Under the pieces are notes generated by a model that did no database searches, was not told where the DNA came from, and saw only the letters and a list, made by a program, of their open reading frames with translations. 6,978 nucleotides of DNA from positions 1 to 6,978 of the forward strand of contig CAAECT010000011.1 of the NCBI GenBank assembly GCA_900754435.1, given 5' to 3'. The translations under genes were made by a program, and so were the position numbers. The DNA comes from an uncultured Collinsella sp. Its GTDB lineage: Bacteria; Actinomycetota; Coriobacteriia; Coriobacteriales; Coriobacteriaceae. Of this stretch, positions 5,802 through 6,978 are shown one piece after another. Numbering within the stretch: position 1 is the stretch's first letter; each line of letters starts with the position of its first letter.

Positions 5802-6734
5802 TTACTGACGATCGAGCTTGCGGACAGCAACGCGCTTGCTGTACTCGTCGACGTGACCAAAGTCGCCAATGCCGACGGACTCGGCGACGTTAGCACCGGT
5901 GGCCATAGCAAGCTTCATGGCCTCCTCGACGTTGTCGCGGTTCTTGTACCACTTGTGCAGGAACGCAGCGAGAGTGCAGTCGCCGGCGCAGACGGAAGAG
6001 ACCAGCTTGATGTTGAACTCACGCTTGGCGTACCAGATGTCCTCGCCGTTGGAGAAGTAAGCGTCGCCGCGGCTACCACGGGTGAGCAGCACGTTCTGCA
6101 CGCCGGCGTCGTGAGCCATCTTCATGGCAACGCGGACCTCGTCGTCGGTGTCGACCGGCACACCGAAGATGGCCTTCATCTCGTGATGGTTCGGCTTGAT
6201 GAGCAGCGGCTTCTTGTGAGCGAGCTCCTTGAGCTTGTCGGAGGACAGGTCCAGGACGACGTCGGCGCCACGGGCCTGAGCGTGCTCCATGACCTTAGCC
6301 AGGAAGTCAGGCGTAGCTTTGGGAGGCACGGAGCCGGAAACGATCAGGCACTCGAGATCGCCCGCGGTGTCCAGGATGTTGTAGAGCTCCTCCTGGTGCT
6401 GCGGCGTGATCGGAGCACCCGGGTTCAGGATGCCGTACTCGTGCTGGCCATCGTTGACGTAGGTGTTAATGCGCGTGATACCGTCGGTCCAGACCGGGCG
6501 GCACAGGCAGCCCAGGTTCATGACCTCCTCGACGATGAACTTGCCCGTAAAGCCAGCGAAGAAGCCGAGCGCAACGGTGTCGACGCCCATCTTCTTAAAG
6601 GCGAAGGACACGTCGAGGCCCTTGCCGTTAGCCGTGTAGCTGGCCGAGCCGGTGCGTACGTTCTCGTCGGGCTCGAGCGGAGAGCTCGAAACCGTCATGT
6701 CGACAGCCGGGTTAGCGGTTAGCGTGTAGAACAT
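5802..6734 (-). CDS. fruK: 1-phosphofructokinase-type PfkB-family sugar kinase (copy 2, next to enzyme I)
   Basis: A 310-residue paralog of copy 1, roughly half identical by eye over the full length. It shares TANPAVD (6-12), GITRIN (85-90), SGSVPP (133-138), LLIKPNHHE (177-185) and SSVCAGDC (246-253), with the catalytic Asp at 252. It departs further from the family: NGKGLDVS (36-43) has Asp41 where the kinase signature normally has Asn, the ATP-site strand reads LLTRGSRGDAYF (217-228) with an extra residue and two arginines, and the Ser after GAGD is Cys. The ATG at 6734 is preceded by AGGGGG at a good distance. It follows the enzyme I gene by 74 bases, so it is likely co-transcribed with the PTS and is the better candidate for the fructose 1-phosphate kinase of that operon. 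Altered specificity or a partly regulatory role is possible. Confidence 0.88.
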   Translation of the reverse strand: MFYTLTANPAVDMTVSSSPLEPDENVRTGSASYTANGKGLDVSFAFKKMGVDTVALGFFAGFTGKFIVEEVMNLGCLCRPVWTDGITRINTYVNDGQHEYGILNPGAPITPQHQEELYNILDTAGDLECLIVSGSVPPKATPDFLAKVMEHAQARGADVVLDLSSDKLKELAHKKPLLIKPNHHEMKAIFGVPVDTDDEVRVAMKMAHDAGVQNVLLTRGSRGDAYFSNGEDIWYAKREFNIKLVSSVCAGDCTLAAFLHKWYKNRDNVEEAMKLAMATGANVAESVGIGDFGHVDEYSKRVAVRKLDRQ

Positions 6735-6758
6735 TTACAGTACCCCCTGTATATGTGA

Positions 6759-6791
6759 GGGCCGCGTGGCCGGCCCATTCCAACCACGCGG
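6759..6791 (-). promoter_or_regulatory. Two overlapping hairpins between the enzyme I and kinase genes
   Basis: In the minus-strand transcript, CCGCGTGG (6791-6784) can pair with CCACGCGG (6769-6762), or GGGCCG (6776-6771) can pair with CGGCCC (6764-6759). The arms overlap at 6762-6764, so the two stems exclude each other. Neither is followed by a T run, so they are not terminators. They could be an mRNA-processing or stability element. Regulation is inferred only from the pairing. Confidence 0.35.
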
Positions 6792-6808
6792 TTACCTCTG
6801 ATACCAAA

Positions 6809-6978
6809 TTAGCGAGCTGCGGACTCGAGCAGTGCCTTGACCTCCGCGGCGGTGTTGCAGGCGAGTGCCTTCTCGGCGAGCTCGTCGCACTCGGCCTTGG
6901 TCCACTGGCTGATGGTCTTGCGGGCGCGTAGGATCGACGGAGCGCTCATCGAGAACTCCTCCAGGCCCCAGCTGATCA
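6809..6978 (-). CDS. ptsI: PTS enzyme I (phosphoenolpyruvate-protein phosphotransferase), C-terminal end (5' truncated by window)
   Basis: The last 55 residues are visible, ending at TAA (6811-6809). GLEEFSMSAPSILRARKTIS (4-23) matches the highly conserved C-terminus of enzyme I, which in E. coli reads EFSMSAISIPRIKKII. It is followed by the usual helix ending (LAEKALACNTAAEVKALL, 33-50). Enzyme I takes phosphate from PEP and passes it to HPr, feeding all PTS sugar permeases. Its catalytic His and PEP-binding barrel are outside the window, and a multi-domain fusion upstream cannot be excluded. Its place directly before a 1-phosphofructokinase-type gene suggests a fructose-type PTS operon extending to the right. 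Confidence 0.88.
   Translation of the reverse strand, partial: ISWGLEEFSMSAPSILRARKTISQWTKAECDELAEKALACNTAAEVKALLESAAR

Overview
The window looks like chromosomal DNA of a fairly GC-rich Gram-positive actinobacterium. The protein flavour (a siderophore-type ABC ATPase, a YbhN/MprF-like membrane protein, PTS enzyme I beside a fructose-type kinase) fits gut Coriobacteriia, with Collinsella as the best guess. That assignment is an inference from remembered protein style; there is no rRNA here to test it. Every complete gene reads on the minus strand. Only the partial ABC gene and a transposon scrap at the left edge read on the plus strand.

Left to right: (1) 1-588, plus, the C-terminal part of a FecE-like ABC ATPase with an extra domain after the ATPase core. 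(2) 606-697, plus, a broken scrap of an IS3-family transposase ending two bases before the stop codon of the next, convergent gene. (3) 700-1311, minus, a TetR-type repressor with a perfect inverted repeat (possible operator) upstream. (4) 1428-2735, minus, a multi-pass membrane protein of the lysylphosphatidylglycerol synthase TM / flippase-like family with a long basic tail. (5) 2886-2962, minus, tRNA-Glu(CTC) with a clear promoter and a clear intrinsic terminator. (6) 3090-4484, minus, the CCA-adding tRNA nucleotidyltransferase with an HD domain. (7) 4680-5612 and 5802-6734, minus, two tandem PfkB-family kinases of the 1-phosphofructokinase type, both 310 residues. (8) 6809-6978, minus, the C-terminal end of PTS enzyme I.

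The right third is a sugar-uptake unit. Enzyme I passes phosphate from PEP into the PTS, and a fructose-type PTS delivers fructose 1-phosphate, which a FruK-type kinase converts to fructose 1,6-bisphosphate. Enzyme I and the first kinase (5802-6734) look co-transcribed and end at a strong terminator. The second kinase (4680-5612) lies beyond that terminator with its own promoter-like -10 and its own terminator, so the paralogs are probably expressed separately. Both have changes in normally conserved PfkB motifs, more so in the enzyme I-linked copy. tRNA-Glu and cca form a tRNA-related pair, each with its own signals.

I found no CRISPR array, phage module, defence system or clearly new multi-gene system. 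The points most worth a second look are the diverged kinase pair, the appended domain of the ABC ATPase, and the transposase scrap against the tetR 3' end.
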